DNA from: Xiphydria camelus
Lineage: Eukaryota; Arthropoda; Insecta; Hymenoptera; Xiphydriidae
Direction: 5' to 3'
NCBI GenBank assembly: GCA_963678675.1
Contig: OY783196.1
Span: 25,460,827-25,524,826 of the forward strand
Length of the DNA stretch: 64,000 nt
The first letter of the stretch is position 1, and every line of letters starts with the position of its first letter. Position numbers and translations under genes: made by a program. This document shows, piece after piece, positions 1 to 11,859 of this stretch. Under the pieces are notes generated by a model. The model was given only the letters and a program-made list of their open reading frames with translations, did not search any database and had not been told where the DNA came from.

Positions 1-2575
1 AGACTGTGTTTAATTAGGTCGTAATACAGTCTTAAAAATCCGAGGATTTCAGCCGCGAATGGCATATACTATTTTTTCTCAGAATGCCCATTTCTCAAAA
101 CAAAACAAACAGAAGTATACACGGCTCATTTCACGTTGCGTTTATCAGTTTGGAAAAAGGACTCACTTCGGACTAAGCAATCCTTTGCAATTAAAACGCG
201 GGAAAAACGCCATCTTACGGTCTAAAAATAGGCTGGAAAAGCTTCGAAATGGGCATGAGTGAGGAAAACGAATATTCTATACACATCTTTTTAATTAATT
301 ACTATTCTAACACGATATTTATGGATTCCGAATTTCTTTTCGCTCATCGTAATTACATTTCTATTCGTCGCTGATAAATTTTATACCAGGTTCGTATCCG
401 AATAAATCATTTCCCCGCAGGCGAGACGGAATCTCGAAAGGAAGCTTATCCCGCGGCTTCATCAGAATTCTCGATACCCGGATAATAACCCAATCGATCC
501 TCTCGAATCGTTTCCCCCGAGTTTCTCCCCCCATTTAAACGCAAGACCGCTTCCAAGGACGAGCGTTGAAGATGCACGGATCGTTTTGCGTAATTGGCAT
601 CCTTCCGAGGCGACACCCTCTCTTGATACCGGCAACCGCGACGGGGACGGTGTCTCGTTAACGAGGTTGTGTCGCTATGGAAAGCCGTATAGCGCTTGGA
701 ACGTATAATATCCAAGGGTATCCAAGATCCGCATATGCGTATGTATATACATAAATATAAGAAAGGCGAGTGGGTGTATATGCGGGATATATTGTCATCT
801 CACAGTGCAAGCTGAACTTCGACCCCTCGTTTGTCCCCTATTCCGAAACTTAACCTTTCAACGAGGCTCCACGAGTCACCTACGAGTTAATTGTTTAATT
901 AATTCCGTCGTCCGGCCGTTCGCTTCGCGCGTTGTCCTAATTAGGTATAGTCGTCGCTTTCGCGCCTCGTCGAATTTCGTCTCTGGAGCTATAGCAGTCA
1001 ACGATCCAAAAGATGGAACGCTTAAAAATAGTGCGACTTCAAATTTAAAAAGCCTCAGAAATATATTTTCACTAGAGGGATTTCCGCATATGGCATACGT
1101 GCAATTAGATTAAAGAAAAAGATTAATTTCATAAAAAATTTCATTCAAGCAAATCTTATTCGGAAAGTTCCGACTAATTATAGTTGTTAATGTTATTTTC
1201 TGTAATTATGATATCACTGTAATAGGGTTAAATGATCTAACTTTTGAAAGAGCTAAAGTTATCCAGGACTAAATTGCATTATTTACAAATTGTTTCTTTC
1301 AATACAAACAAATGTTGTTAAATGTTTTTCGTCGTGACTTATTTACAGTCATTTAGAAGACCGTTCGCCTGTCTGTATGTTCGACTATTTTATAAATTCG
1401 TTCGTCCGTTCGCCCGTCCCTCCACATATTAATTATTTAGCATTTAAGAAAAAAATATTGGCGCCCCATAAAAGGTCTCTGAGTAGTGCTATATTTTCGG
1501 AGGAGAACTACTTCATTTTGCTTAATGAAATATATATGTACATACAAAAATTCGTCAGTCTTAGGATTAAAATAATTTGTAGCAAAAGTTGGGAACGTTC
1601 TACTCTCGGTTAAATAGATCCGTATGGTTTTTTCGTAAGAAAGTATCTCTTGGATTTTTGCCTGTTAGACGATGTTTACATGAGACAGCGGCTGCTGGTG
1701 TGTGTGTGTGTGTGATACGGGAAAGAAAGTGACAGAACTCAGAAAAAAAACGTCAGAAGGAGGATATCTCCTTACCTCGAGTATTTTCCATACTCCCCCG
1801 CAGTACGAGAGTAGTCGTCGCCGAGAAGCTAAATAAAAAATATTTACTCGCTTAATCGCGGGTTACTTCTGCTTCTCCTCTCGGAAACAAAATCCAGAAC
1901 ATCACGCCGTCTGTCAAGATGCGTGACGATGACGCCTTGGGAAGCTCATCCGAGAGCAAGGCGAAAGGGGTGTAAGGGCGCAGAAGTTCTTTCCAGTCCT
2001 CTATTTCGAGTTTATTCAGCTTTACACCGAGACTCTTCTCGATTTCCCGCTGCAGTATCGTTTACCGTCGGTTGTTTACGGCTAACGAACCGCGTTTTCT
2101 TTCGGTTACGTATACTTTTCGCCGGTCTCCACATTGTCCCCTCCCATTCTGGCCTCCAGCGGTCGTGAGAGTGCCTCCTACGGCTGCAGCTCACCACTCG
2201 CGCATCCGGCGCGGATCGCGCGCGCGCTCCTATTTTGCTTTCTCCTCGAGCTATAATCAAAATATTTATCTTTCTCGACGGAAGTAACGCTGGTTGTGTA
2301 CGTTTGACCAATCTTTTTAATCTTGTTAAAAATTTCATTTGAAATTTGAATGAAAATTACTGAAGCAATTATCAATCACATTTGTATTTAAGATACTCGT
2401 ATTATATAAAATAATAAATTGTCATCTATAATATCCTTTTGTTTTGAATTTTAATCAAAATAATGAATATTGAGACACAGTATAAGTTTACTAAAGTATT
2501 CAGGTACTGCTGTAAATTCAAACCAATTTTGATAGTGTAGATGTGTAGTGTGTGTAGTGTAGATGTATATACATA
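1..2575. other. No recognised gene; mixed AT-rich and moderately CpG-rich sequence
   Basis: I see no protein family, RNA gene or paired terminal repeat here. The open frames are short and none resembles a known domain. A CpG-richer patch runs from about 420 to 1010 and another from about 1900 to 2240. The only clear simple repeat is the GT run listed separately. The stretch could be intergenic or intronic. Confidence 0.5.
1698..1714. repeat. GT dinucleotide microsatellite
   Basis: An uninterrupted alternating GT run of 17 bases, read directly from the sequence. Confidence 0.95.
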
Positions 2576-3490
2576 CACTGGTCGTGGAAAGTAAGTTAAA
2601 AAAAGCGTTTATAAAGGAAGACGAGTTTATTAATACAAGATATGCAAGAGTATATCTAATAAAACTACATTGCAATAAAGTTCGACTATGTCAGCATTTG
2701 TGCAACAAAAGTTAGTGATGTTTAATTACACTTCGAATAAAGACAATTAAATTTAATATTTAGGAACAAAAATAAATAATCGGAAAGTAAGTTGAAATAT
2801 GATAATCACAGCTGTCATTCTGATTTCAACAGAGAGTTTGAAAGCTTTTTGCTTTAATTACAGCTTGAAGTAGTCTCGGCATACTCGCAATTAATTTTTG
2901 TAAAGTATTTTGATTGATTTTCGACCAGGCTTTTATTAGTGTAGTCGTGAAAGATGGCTTGGACGTTCACATGTTGGATGGTATTTTACGATCCAAGTGA
3001 CCACATAAATGCTCAATGGGATTTAAATCGGGGCTTTTTGGGGAGGTCGAGGAAGTAATTCGATATTATTATTCGCGAAGAACTGTTTTGCAAAACTGGA
3101 TGTATGCTTGGGATCGTTACCTTGCTGGAGGATGGATGATTCCCGAAGACACAGTTCGTCTGCTGACAGGTAAAGATTGTTTTCTAACAATTCTGCATAC
3201 CGTTGCTCAGTTAGTTTATCGTTTATAATAACCAAATTATCGACTCCTATAGCACCGAAGCAACCCCACACAAAAATTGACCCACCGCCATGCTTAACTG
3301 TAACGTTAACCATAGTCGATTTAAACGTATCACCATTTTTTCTCTACACTGTTTTACGTCTATGCCCTCCTAAACGTTCAAATTTAGATTTGTCACTGAA
3401 GATAACGTGATTCCAAAATTCTAGTGTTTGTTAATATACTCTATGGCGACGAATCTAAATTCGAACTTTTTCTGTAATCTAAAGTTAACT
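2576..3490 (-). mobile_element. Truncated Tc1-like DNA transposon
   Basis: The downstream end begins at 2576 with CACTGGTCGTGGAAAGTAAG, preceded by the TA expected as a Tc1/mariner target duplication. A decayed transposase reads away from this end on the minus strand. No matching inverted copy is found on the other side: homology to the transposase stops near 3,455 and a different repeat occupies 3,497-3,796. The 5' half, including the DNA-binding domain, is therefore missing, either truncated or displaced. The element cannot be autonomous. Confidence 0.75.
2826..3455 (-). pseudogene. Tc1-like transposase pseudogene, catalytic part only
   Basis: Reading leftward from about 3,455, the minus strand gives IFSDKSKFERLGG, then KHGGGSIFVWGCFGA, then QQGNDPKHTS, then LLPRPPQ and SPDLNPIEHL, and finally a tail ending in AVIKAKSFQTLC and a stop. 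These are the hallmark blocks of the Tc1 DDE domain. The first aspartate lies in the SDKSKF block (usually SDES), the second in NDPKHT and the last acidic residue in NPIEHL. Breaks are visible: an in-frame TAG before RKNGDTF where tryptophan is usual, a two-base insertion in the A run after LLPRPPQ that shifts the frame, and a TGA after KIPSNM. The N-terminal paired-type helix-turn-helix is absent. Family assignment is firm; activity is excluded. Confidence 0.88.
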
Positions 3491-3496
3491 CCGGGG

Positions 3497-3796
3497 AACT
3501 TACTCTTGAAGTTTGAGTGGCAATATCTCACAAACGGTCCAACGAATAGGCTTTTTACCTTATTTTTTTTTGTATCATTTTGGCGAACTCTACTGTTTTT
3601 ATAAGAACAGAAATGTCGAGTTCCGTTTAAAAAAAAATTAAGGTGACCTTCATATCTCGTAAGTAACGTGTGCCATCAAAAACCACTCATGCATATGTCT
3701 CCGTCGACACCAAGTAATTTTTATTCAAAAGATTTCTTCGTAAAATGAAAAATAACGAAAATAAATGGACGTGGCCCTTGGTAAATGTACACCCCG
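3497..3796. repeat. Interspersed repeat X, copy 1
   Basis: This segment matches 54,060-54,356 along its whole length. Shared landmarks are GGCAATATCT, the run from TTTTTATAAGAAC to ATGTCGAGTTCC, CACCAA-CAATTTTTATTC and AAATAAATGGA. Both copies end in ACACCCYG followed by TA, which resembles the CAGGGTG ends of the mariner-type elements at 11,314 and 19,463. It is probably the 3' part of a non-autonomous TA-targeting element. It abuts the truncated Tc1 fragment. Confidence 0.7.
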
Positions 3797-4117
3797 TATA
3801 TAGGTACAAGTATATATAACTTTACTAAATTCGAGCAATATTTTCTCTCGAGTTTCGAATAGGGTGCGCTTTGCATCATAAACGATAATCCTGCAGGATT
3901 CTTGGAGGCCCGCGTTACGACACGTTACATCAAGTCCAATTACAAGGGCGTGTCGGCAATTCGGTACACCTGCTCCGTAAAGAGGGAGCGAGGAGTGCCT
4001 GACTGGCATTCGATATCAACCAGTTACTCTCCGTCGTGTGTTGTCAGCCTTGCGGTGAATCTCTGGTAAATTCTTTTCCCCGTAGTTTGTCACATGTGTT
4101 GTAATATACGGTCTTCA

Positions 4118-4226
4118 CGGAAAAACTGATACGATACATTTTACTGTTTACAATAAGAGAGGGGGTACATATAAGGGTTTTCATTTTTCATTTAAAACTA
4201 GTAAATTGTAATGTAAACTATCACGA
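4118..4226. repeat. Foldback family U, copy 3 (one arm)
   Basis: The order GATAC, TTTACTG, TTTACAATAAGAGAGG, TACATATAAGGGTTTTC and ACTAGTAAATTGTAATGTAA is shared with the foldback at 47,622-47,815 and the one at 42,499-42,780. The opposite arm is missing because the palindromic element V begins at 4,231. A fragment resembling that missing arm lies at 5,037-5,093. Confidence 0.55.
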
Positions 4227-4230
4227 TTTG

Positions 4231-4361
4231 TGGCGCTATTCTGTACTAAACTGTAAGCTCTGTAGAGTATTACATTCTATAAAGTACCATAAAGAAACTG
4301 TCTAATTTAATAGAATGTAACGCCTTATAGCTCTCGCATTTCATCCAGAACAGTGCTATTA
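4231..4361. repeat. Palindromic element V, copy 1
   Basis: The left arm reads GGCGCTATTCTG, ACTGTAAGCTCT and TTACATTCTAT. The right arm is its diverged reverse complement. The same arm sequence bounds 31,575-31,710 and the much larger 59,145-60,271, so this is the compact form of one foldback family. No coding capacity. Confidence 0.7.
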
Positions 4362-5036
4362 AGGGGCATCTTTTAGTATTATTGCATCTTGGCAACATTG
4401 ACACAAATCAATAGTCTCGAAATATCTTTTTCTCTGCTTGTTTTTATGCGCCGAAATAAATTTTAATCGGTCGTATCAAATTATTATGAGGCCGCTGGCG
4501 CGTGTTTTTCATTTTTAATCGCCTAAAAATTTATTATTAAATTAAGAAAATCGCAGGTGTTGCTGATTACCATCCATAATGGCTAACATAATTTGACAGA
4601 CGACAATATTTCGAGCTGTATTAAAATTATTTGTATGCTTACAATAAATAAATAAATTCGATCGCGCTAGCGACCTTTAGATTATTCCGTTGAATCCAGA
4701 AAAATTTCTTCTAGCTTCGTAGCTATTATCTACGTAGAATTATTTCGGAACGCGTAAGAGATATGACGTATTTTTGATTTTTTGACTTCCAAGAAATATT
4801 AAATTTGATTGAACACATAAGTACGTATACTTATCCAACAGATGTGATTGCTAAGTGAGAATTAAATGTTTATAGGGTGACATTAAATATTAACAAATAA
4901 AAATCGAATACCGATTAAGTAATTTTCATCTGTTGAATCGGTGTAGCCTGACTAGCCATCACCTGAAAAATTCCTATGAGCTATTTTCAAAGTCCCCAGA
5001 ATTGAAAGACGCCCCTTAATGCTCTTAAAAGAAAAA
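4362..5036. other. AT-rich stretch without recognised feature
   Basis: I see no open frame with family resemblance and no paired terminal repeats here. Confidence 0.4.
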
Positions 5037-5093
5037 TTATTCGACCGCATTGTAAAAACAACTGAAAACATTTATGCGTACCTTTTTTACTAT
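5037..5093. repeat. Foldback family U fragment
   Basis: The order AAAATTATTCGACCGCATTG, TAAAAACAACTGAAAAC and GCGTACCTTTTTT matches the right arm of the U copies at 42,712-42,780 and 47,748-47,806. Confidence 0.55.
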
Positions 5094-5109
5094 AGGCACC
5101 GTGCATGGC

Positions 5110-5898
5110 AAACGAGTCGCCATCTGCTGGTCGAGTTGAAAAACATGGGTAGGGAAAAAAGACTGCGAGAAGCATTACTACGGGTGAAAATATCAAAGTG
5201 AAAAGCTATATATTGTACAAAGGAGTGCTTCAATTCCCCTAAATCCAGTGGTAATATTCACTTTAATACTTTGTCCAAAAAAAATATTTTTAAGCCGTGA
5301 AGGGCTAATGAACGTTTCTTGTGGATAGAAGTCGTATACCCAAGGGCAATGAATATCCAATCCGCTTTCAATTTACGAATTTTGAGGCGTTGACTGGTCG
5401 AAAAAATAATTCTACCAATGCCGATCTTAAATTTAGTAGAGTGAAAACGGGTCGGACAAATTCATTGCCCTTGAGTATACAGCCATACGCGCAAGTTGTA
5501 CAGAATAATATTAAATCGAATGCAATGAATGTAATTGAAAATAGTAAATATTTGCAATCCTTCTTTATTATTATTTCAGAAAGTCTTAAACCTGGGTTTT
5601 TTCGCATCGAGATATCGTCTCTAGGACTCGAGGACAATGGGAACCTAAAAAATCTACACGAATTTACTCATCTTATTGATAGTAGTAAATCAGAGTATTC
5701 TCACAACCAATTTTTTAACTATTACATAGCGTTTTTCCTTTTACCTTCGTACTATCTCTTTAAAAATTTCAAGTATATCCACAAATCCCAATTTCATGAT
5801 TTTATCTATACTTTCTTATTTTTCGGCATATAAACGACAATCAAATCATTCCCTACCCATAGTTTATGGCTAGTGCTGCAGATGGCAGGTCGCTCGTT
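5110..5898. mobile_element. Long TIR element T, with nested MITE S
   Basis: The left end (AACGAGTCGCCATCTGC, then CATGGGTAGGGAA) pairs as an inverted repeat with the right end (TTCCCTACCCAT, then GCAGATGGCAGGTCGCTCGTT). The arms are about 45 bases. The interior is AT-rich. The 170-codon open frame at 5,321-5,833 lies inside it, starts in element S and has no domain resemblance, so it is not called as a gene. Confidence 0.6.
5334..5480. mobile_element. MITE S nested inside element T
   Basis: A 147-bp unit with near-perfect 20-base inverted ends: GTATACCCAAGGGCAATGAA on the left and the reverse complement of GTATACTCAAGGGCAATGAA on the right. A TA pair lies next to each end. Confidence 0.75.
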
Positions 5899-7726
5899 TA
5901 TAACCTGCCATCTAGAGTCCATATACTACATGAAAGATTTTTCTCTTAATCCCCCCCCCCTCTTGACGTACAAATAAAATGGAACTTGCTACAATGCCAC
6001 ATGAAATGAATGACGTCTCCCAAACGACATTGTATATCAAGGGGTTAAATAGGGTCTCCCCAGGGAAAACATTTTCTTGCATAATGATAATTCTTTTGGC
6101 GTTGCTTTTATTTGAAATAATCGAATTTCCTCTTCCGTCTGTCACCATTTTCGATGATATAAATTGTTCACATAGTTTAAATATAAACTCCGAGTATATA
6201 TCGATAAATCAAATTTATACAAGCATATGTGTAATTCATCTCATTCTTAATTGTTTACTAAATCTTGATCTAAAAGTTACTTTGCTTTAAATTAAAAAAA
6301 AACTTCTATTAGGAGAAATATTTTAAGGAGCACGGAGCTTTTTTATTTCTTTGTTACATGTAAAATAACTAAATATAATATTTTCTCTTCTTCAAAAGTC
6401 CAGAAATGACTGATCAATAAGCGTCGTATGACTCTTAATGAATAACTTATTTCACTCGAGCGTTTTACCGACGAGCAACGAGATCGCAGTTTTTCTTCGT
6501 CAACCGCGAAGTCATTATCGCCACCTCAACTCCGTCGTGATTATTTCGAAGGCGCGCTCCCCCTGCAGCCCGTTAATGCACCCATTTACAGGCTTTCGCG
6601 TGAACTTAATTTCCGCCGATTTTGCGACGCCATCAATTCCAATTAGACTAGTCATTCATTGAAATCAATGCCGAGAGACGCCGGGGTTTCGTGAAACAGC
6701 TGTCGGGGGATATATAGGTGTGCACCCCGAGGAGGAGACTTAACAGCTGTATGTCGATGGATGAGGCGTCGATAGGAAAGCGGACGAGTCCTCCGAGTAC
6801 CGTGATTGGTATCCTCTAATTTCGTCTTCGTCACGATGTACCAATTACTGCGCCATGCGCGTCTCTCGGCTGGAAAGTCATCGATCGAACGACGCCGCTG
6901 CACGCGAAGCTCCTCCGAGAAATAAAGTTCCGTCTATCGCGCCTCCTCCAGTGGTTAATTAATGGCCTCTTTTTCCGGGAGGAGCAAAGCGGAACTACAG
7001 TTCAAAGAGAGTCGAGAACGTCGTCGGACGATTCGTCAAATATACCGTATGTCTGCGGAGAAGCCCCCCTTTTTGAATTTCCCTGACATTTGACTTCGGT
7101 AGTGGTTGGGGCCGGTGCTCTAGTCCTGATAGTTAGAGTTGGCTTCGGGAGAGTGCGCTGCGGTCTCACGAGTCGAGCGAAAAGTGTCAAACGTCTGATA
7201 TCCCGGTAGCTGTCAATTCGGGAGATCGAAGCATCTAACCTCGAAATCGTTAATTTGTAAATAATGATGAATAATGTGAAGAAGTGATAAGAAATAATCA
7301 TTCGGGTTTCTTCGATGAGATTCCCCAAGTGTTTAAAAACCGGTGTCCCATTTTTACCAATAACTGTTGCTTCAACTTCCAGTGATATTAAGTATTACTG
7401 CAGAATGAGTAGGTTAGAAGATTTTCATGAAGACTAACGGTTTTCAAACACTTTACAAGGACTTCCCAGGCTTCCGAGGTCGAAAAACTCGACCCGGGTT
7501 CTCTGCAGACAAACTGTACATTGGACCGTTATCTTTCGCAACGTGCCATTTAATATTGCGTGATCGTAAATATTGTCCGCGACTCTCTTCGAAGCTATTA
7601 AGAGATTTTTCGCATAAAATAAGACCATAGTCTTACAAATTGTCGTTAAAAGTTGATTAAGGGAACTTGGGCGCAAACGGAGGTTGAAATTTGGAGAAAA
7701 ATGACAGTTTTGGCACTTTTATTTAA
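5899..7726. other. Non-coding stretch, CpG-richer from 6,440
   Basis: An 11-base poly-C run ends at about 5,960. The part from roughly 6,440 to 7,340 is CpG-richer, but its open frames on both strands show no recognisable domain. No paired terminal repeats were found. Confidence 0.4.
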
Positions 7727-8234
7727 TCCTCCGTCGTCACAGTTCTACGATGGTCACACATGGACCATAACATGGATGGATCAAATGGACCCAACCGATT
7801 TTTAAATAATAGCCACATGACCAACATCCGTCCAATTTAGACCGACAAATTATGGAAGATTTTTCGAACATTGTAGAATATCTGATCATCTGTATCTATG
7901 TGAGAAACGAAATGATGACATATTCAAAAACGATCCTGAATAATGAGCTACTTCACCAAGAGAGTCATAACTTCTTTATTTTTAGTCTTCTTAATAAAGT
8001 CTATGGATGATTCTCATGAGATATGGTACTTTGAAGCAATAAATAGTTCTATAGTGCACGATTCAAAAACGATTTTTTCCAGAGAGTCCGAAGAAGGTTT
8101 GTACAGTACGAGTTTTAAGAAGAAACTATTTATTCCGAGATCTGATGAGGGTCTAGTTATGATTGTAAAAAAAAAGTACAGCCAGCTTCAAAATTGAAGC
8201 CTGGATCAAGTAGACCCTTGCTGACGACAAAGGG
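7727..8234. mobile_element. piggyBac-type non-autonomous element
   Basis: The unit is bounded by TTAA on both sides (7,723-7,726 and 8,235-8,238), the canonical piggyBac target duplication. Its ends are TCCTCCGTCGTCA and the reverse complement of CCCTTTGTCGTCA. The interior contains several TGGACC-type repeats and an 84-codon open frame with no resemblance to transposase. Short TIRs with flanking TTAA support piggyBac-type mobilisation by inference. Confidence 0.6.
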
Positions 8235-8299
8235 TTAAAGTTACGAGAAAGGAAGACGAAGATTTCCCTCGAAATTCAACAAAAATTAAATTTTCCCTC

Positions 8300-9780
8300 G
8301 TAATTCATGACCGATTTTGTTTAATCAACCGATTCTACGGTCACCCTCCCTAACGAATCGTCGACCGTTCCCGAGAGCACGAACGCGACTACACGGCACG
8401 TTGCACGGAACGTGTTGCCGGCGCGACACGCGACCCATTGACTCTCACTCGTTTACAATCACGCGCCGCGTGCGTATCGCGAGTACACTTCCCTTCGCGG
8501 CCACCGTCCTCCTCCGATCGGAGCGACGTGACGAGCGAAGTCTATCGGCGGGTGCATAGTGGCTCGCGGCACGACTTTGTACGTCGCGCCACGCCTCGGG
8601 CTTTGCGAGCCACTTGTGAAGCGGATCGCGCGCGCCCTTGTGACGCATGCACCGCAAGAGATCCCCGCGTAATGACCGCGCGCCATACAGTATAATGCAT
8701 CCGTGGGATAAATCACGAAGAAACGGGACTATCTTCGCGGAGAGCGACGCATAAGCTTCGGGGATGAAGCAATTTCTCTGAGGAACGACCGCTGCAACCG
8801 CGACGGGAGAGAACGCGACCGCGCGCGTGGAATTTCTCTGAGCAGCTTGCGCCGCGGTAAGCTTTTAGGGCGAATCGAGTTTGGGCGCGCTAAATCGCCG
8901 AGGGTGAACGGACGCGGCGAGACGCAGGCGAGCATAACATGCGTCCGCGCGGAGAGGGGGAAGAGTCAATGCGGGCTCGAGTTTCCTCTCGATATACCGT
9001 GCGCGCTGGAAGCGAAACATCCGAGATCCTTTCCGTATCGAACCTTATTTTCGGATGAACCGCGCGGAATTGCGATGGACTGAGAGAGAGATTGAATTGT
9101 TTTTCTTTTCCTGCCTGAGAAGGGCTCAGCGCTGCGCTCTAATCCCGCGCCAACCCTCGAGCAATCTGGTGCGACGTTCCACCGGATTTCGTGGCGTAAC
9201 ACCTGCCCCCCCCCCCCTTCACCGCCTTTTTTCCCCGTCTGCGGGCCACATCGAGGTGTTTTATCGTCACGATGAATTCCTCGTTACGCGGAAGTGCCTG
9301 CTCATTTTCCTCTGAAGACCGATGTGGCGTCTGTTGGGGCTGTTTCGCGTGTCACGTGATACGTAAGTACGCTTTATCGAGATTCTCCACTGTAGGTAGG
9401 GAGGAGAGAGGCAGATCGATCGAATCGGCACTTTCGGCGAAATTACAAGGAGAGTCGTTTAAAGGGACTCTCTCAGCGAACGACAATTTATTCGCACGAG
9501 GGGAGCGCGACTTTTTGGCTCCCGAAAATTACAACATAAGACCCGACCGCTCCCTTCGTGTTATACGCTTCGATATTTCGCTCTGCTCCTTTCGGTTCCG
9601 GGGGAGGGGGGGGGGGGATATGCCGGGTTAATTTCGGAAGCGGCGCTTTTAAATTTCATAATTCACGCTGTTCCCACCTCGAGTTATCCGGAATGACTTT
9701 TTCAATGACAACGGGCGAAAGAGGGATCGTAAATCTTCGCTTCCGCGCATACATATGGAGCATTCCACGTCACTCCAGTC
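8300..9780. other. CpG-rich block with poly-C and poly-G runs
   Basis: CpG is dense throughout, unlike the flanks. Short open frames occur in all frames, as expected for stop-poor GC-rich DNA, and none shows family resemblance. C runs for 12 bases at 9,206-9,217 and G for 12 bases at 9,606-9,617. The block could be a promoter, enhancer or untranslated exon, but no initiator or TATA arrangement could be singled out. Confidence 0.45.
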
Positions 9781-9799
9781 ACTCAAGAAATGAATGTAT

Positions 9800-10295
9800 A
9801 CTAAAAAAATGTCTAAAAATCAAAATATACGAATACAACCATTTTTACAAATTACAGAACAATCTTCCCGTAAATCACGTAACAATCGTCTCTTTTCATT
9901 TTTATTTTCGAAACCGAGGGCCAAGCCTTATCGACCGTCCTTTTTTCTCCATATTTGATTAGTAAAAATAAAATGTTGGGCAAAGCTATATCATGGAATT
10001 CCCGGTCGTTTGGAAGATACAGTACTTTTATAAAAGTTAAAATCAATTAAATCGCTGTATCTCTCAAACGACAGCGAGTTGAATGATGTAGCTTTGCATA
10101 CAATTTTGTTTTTATTTTTCGATTATGAAGACAGAAAGGTATCGACGATAAAACTTTACCTCAATTTAAAAAAAAAAGAATAAAAAGATACGATTACTCC
10201 GTGATTTATGGAAGGATTGGTCTGTAATTTCTCACAATTATTGTACCCATATAACTCGACTTTTAGATATTTTTTGAGATACTTACATTCTTTTT
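9800..10295. mobile_element. Foldback element W, copy 1
   Basis: Two long complementary arms surround a central region. The left arm has TAAATCACGTAACAATCGTC; the right has the complementary GATACGATTACTCCGTGATT. A second copy lies at about 30,495-31,010, with shared internal landmarks GAGGGCCAAGC, AATCGATGG/TATCGACCG, GTCGTTTG and AAACGAC. There is no coding capacity. The double palindrome is typical of a foldback or MITE-like element. Confidence 0.75.
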
Positions 10296-10857
10296 TTCAA
10301 TGGCAGATGTGGTGTGGAATGTCTCCTATATCTTCTTCATTCGAGAAATAGGGAATATCTGCCGCCGTTTTCGACGCGCGCACCACTTAGCCGTGACCGT
10401 AAAAACGACAAACACTCCGAGTGTGGAGGTTTCTAAACGTTTTTCCAGCCGATGATGGATCTTTGTTTGTCGATCAAGGAATTCCGTCGATACGGCGGAA
10501 GTTGCGCGCGGGTGCGCTAGACGTTATTCTATTTCGCAGTAGTCGTTCTTCGATGGGAAAATGCCCGAACTCTGAAATTTATGAAATATCTCCTGGTACT
10601 CGAGTTCCTAGGACTCGCTCGTAAACGCGCGGTTATAGAACGATAAAGGCACTCGTATCGCTCGACGACAAACGCGTTAACGACCTCTCTCTCTTCCTCC
10701 CCTTCGATAATATAATTCGATGTCGCCACAGTAATTTGGAAACTGGGAGATTTCGCGATCATAAAAAACCGGCTGCGAAGAATCTTCCAAGACGAGCGTA
10801 ACGCGCCTACATGGGAAAAAGCTGCTGTTTGAGTTTACTACACTTTGGGGACAGGTA

Positions 10858-10991
10858 GGATGAACCGGTTAGTGAATGGCCACCCACCGTAGTGAATGAA
10901 CGTTTTAAGTGCTCTTCGAATGGAAAGTAGCGACCAGTCACTGAGTTTATCTTCCGCTTTAAGTGTTCATTCATTAGTCGGTTTACCACCC
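10858..10991. mobile_element. MITE P, copy 1
   Basis: A 134-bp unit flanked by TA on both sides. The left end is GGATGAACCGGTTAGTGAATG and the right end is its diverged reverse complement, CATTCATTAGTCGGTTTACC followed by ACCC. The end sequence resembles that of 18,165-18,602 (GGGTGATCGAACCGG). Confidence 0.75.
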
Positions 10992-11313
10992 TATCTCATA
11001 CACGGAGAGAGATGAAGTTTGAATGAGAAGAAATTGTGTTGAAACACTTGAGATAAAACTATTAGATTTAGATAGTGAAGTGGAAATCAGTTGATAATTC
11101 AATTGATTTTCTTATTTTTATTATTATATCGAATTTAAAATATAACTACGTAATTTTTACTCAACACTGAGTTCCGTTTTTCTCTGTGCAGTAATGAAAT
11201 ATGAATTAGTTATTTAATCGTAGAGTTATTGACCGTTAACAATTAATGATTTTATTAAAAAATCATATTATAATAATAGTAGCTACTCGATTCCCTAAAA
11301 ATTATTATATGTA

Positions 11314-11859
11314 CAGGGTGAGGCAGTGAAATGGCACGATTTTAAAAAATCGTAAAAATAGAGATTAAAGAAAAAGTTGTTTTATTTTAGCATAAATCAG
11401 GTCTACATTAGTGGAAATTTACTTTAAACACTTTGGACTTGAGGTAACCCCAAAGGAAAAAGTCTTCAGCCGTCAAATTTGATGAACGGGCAGGCCATGG
11501 AATATCGCCATTTCTGCTGATGAGACGACCAGAAAAAGCGAGTCTAAAAGCTAAGCAAATCCATTGAAACATTGGCAGTATGGCTTGTTGCACCATCTTG
11601 CTGAGAGAGTGTTTCATCATCAGGATCATATTCATTGATTCCAGGTAGACCAAAAGTTACCAACATGTTAGCATAGCGTCCAGAGTTTACAGCAATAATA
11701 GCCTTTACAGCAAACGCGCGTTGCTCACTGGACCAACGTGCCATGGCTACTAACATTTTCACCTGTCTAGATGACAAAGGTCTAGTCCCCCACTCTCGTG
11801 ACCCCCCACCAAGCCCGCCAGCCTGAACTGAAATCGTGCCGTTTCACTGTATCACCCTG
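11314..11859 (-). mobile_element. Internally deleted mariner-like transposon
   Basis: The unit has about 29-bp TIRs. The left end reads CAGGGTGAGGCAGTGAAATG and the right end is the complement of CAGGGTGATACAGTGAAACG. TA lies immediately outside both ends (11,312-11,313 and 11,860-11,861). At 546 bp it is well under half of a typical 1.3-kb mariner. Inside is the transposase remnant described separately, with its central part removed. The intact TIRs mean it could in principle be moved by a related transposase supplied elsewhere. Confidence 0.9.
11408..11777 (-). pseudogene. Mariner-like transposase pseudogene, internal deletion plus frameshift
   Basis: The minus strand starts with MARWSSEQRAFAVKA after a short leader, the familiar amino terminus of this insect mariner group. 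It then jumps directly to VNSGRYANMLVTFGLPG, followed by QQDGATSHTANVSMDLLS, GRLISRNGDIPWPARSSNLT and DFFLWGYLKSKVF. QDGATSHT carries the second catalytic aspartate, and the region ending DFFLWG carries the third. Most of the helix-turn-helix region and the first catalytic aspartate are deleted between AVKA and VNSG. A frameshift at about 11,546-11,553, after MDLLS, moves the reading frame. The protein cannot be functional. Confidence 0.88.

Noticed and set aside
5321..5833. 170-codon plus-strand open frame
   Set aside because: Starts just before MITE S, runs through it and lies wholly within element T; no domain resemblance.
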